Shown: positions 7,632 through 7,976 of the stretch, one piece after another
Numbering within the stretch: the stretch's first letter is position 1
Layout: the number at the start of each line of letters is the position of its first letter
Assembly: GCA_030824835.1 (NCBI GenBank)
Contig: JAPJRA010000140.1
Location: 1 to 7,976, forward strand
Length of the DNA stretch: 7,976 nt
Direction of reading: 5' to 3'
Origin: Geminicoccaceae bacterium
GTDB lineage: Bacteria; Pseudomonadota; Alphaproteobacteria; Geminicoccales; Geminicoccaceae
Program-made: the position numbers and the translations under genes
Notes under the pieces: model-generated
What the model was told of the DNA's origin: nothing
Database searches by the model: none
Seen by the model: the letters and a program-made list of their open reading frames with translations, nothing else

Positions 7632-7976
7632 TTGGCCAAGCCCGAATGGGGCACGAAGCGCATCTGCCAGAGCTGTGGCGTCCGCTTCTATGATTTCGGC
7701 CGCTCACCGATCGTCTGCCCGGCCTGCGGTGGCGTGTTCGATCTCGAGATCCTCAACCGTGCCCGCCGCGCACGGCCGTCGTCGCGTGCTGTCGCCGCTG
7801 CCGCTGAGGGTGCTCCGGCGGTCGATGGTGAGCTCCTCGGCCCTGACGCAGACGTCGAGGACGATGTCGAGATCGAGGAGGATGAGGAAGCTGTCGTTGT
7901 TGCCGATGACGATGCCGACGAGGACGAGAGTCTGATCGAGGATGCATCTGAACTCGGCGACGACGAGGAATTGTCC
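7632..7976 (+). CDS. TIGR02300 (FYDLN acid) family zinc-ribbon protein, C-terminus cut by window edge
   Basis: My translation of the plus strand stays open from 7626 to the right edge. The N-terminus, AKPEWGTKRICQSCGVRFYDFG, and the two CxxC pairs (codons 7665-7676 and 7716-7727) form a small zinc-ribbon-like knuckle, as in the alphaproteobacterial TIGR02300 family, whose usual motif is RFYDLN followed by PIVCPxCG. A basic patch ARRARPSSR comes next, then an alanine-rich link and a long acidic tail full of Asp and Glu that reaches the edge. The molecular function of the family is not known to me. I favour a TTG start at 7632 because GGAG (7621-7624) lies 7 nt before it and the product would begin MAKPE, as relatives do; the ATG at 7626 lies only 1 nt from that site and would add two residues. 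The gene is divergent from aroA. Confidence 0.88.
   Translation, partial: MAKPEWGTKRICQSCGVRFYDFGRSPIVCPACGGVFDLEILNRARRARPSSRAVAAAAEGAPAVDGELLGPDADVEDDVEIEEDEEAVVVADDDADEDESLIEDASELGDDEELS

Noticed and set aside
7511..7663. N-terminal extension of aroA to an upstream start at 7663
   Set aside because: It would add 51 residues with no class II EPSP synthase similarity and would overlap the divergent zinc-ribbon gene and its promoter.

Overview
The window is GC-rich and densely coded, and it looks like a chromosomal housekeeping locus of an alphaproteobacterium, possibly of the Rhodospirillales type. The reasons are the gene order aroA-cmk-rpsA-ihfB-lapA leading into pyrF-trpF-trpB, a class II EPSP synthase like that of Agrobacterium strain CP4, and a divergent gene of the TIGR02300 (FYDLN acid) zinc-ribbon family. 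No mobile element, CRISPR array, tRNA or rRNA was seen, and no stretch longer than 300 bases lacks a gene.

Layout: eight complete genes and a ninth cut by the left edge (trpB) are all on the minus strand. Read in transcription order they are aroA (from 7510), cmk, rpsA, ihfB, lapA, a mu-crystallin/ornithine-cyclodeaminase-like reductase, pyrF, trpF and trpB. On the plus strand, the TIGR02300 gene starts at about 7632 and runs off the right edge. It is divergent from aroA across a 121-bp promoter region.

Logic: aroA makes the chorismate precursor EPSP. cmk, rpsA and ihfB serve nucleotide supply, translation and chromosome architecture, and lapA serves envelope assembly. pyrF (UMP synthesis) lies 1 bp before trpF, which is followed by trpB, so the last two genes use the aromatic flow begun by aroA. 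aroA and cmk overlap by 4 bp. A good sigma70-like promoter between the reductase gene and pyrF suggests that pyrF-trpF-trpB is also a separate transcription unit. A strong hairpin at the end of rpsA and a leader with dyad symmetry before ihfB suggest a partial boundary there.

Nothing in the window forms a clearly new multi-gene system. The points most worth a second look are the glycine in the glyphosate-determining loop of the class II EPSP synthase, the reductase that lacks the ornithine-cyclodeaminase signature, and the competing hairpins in the ihfB leader.
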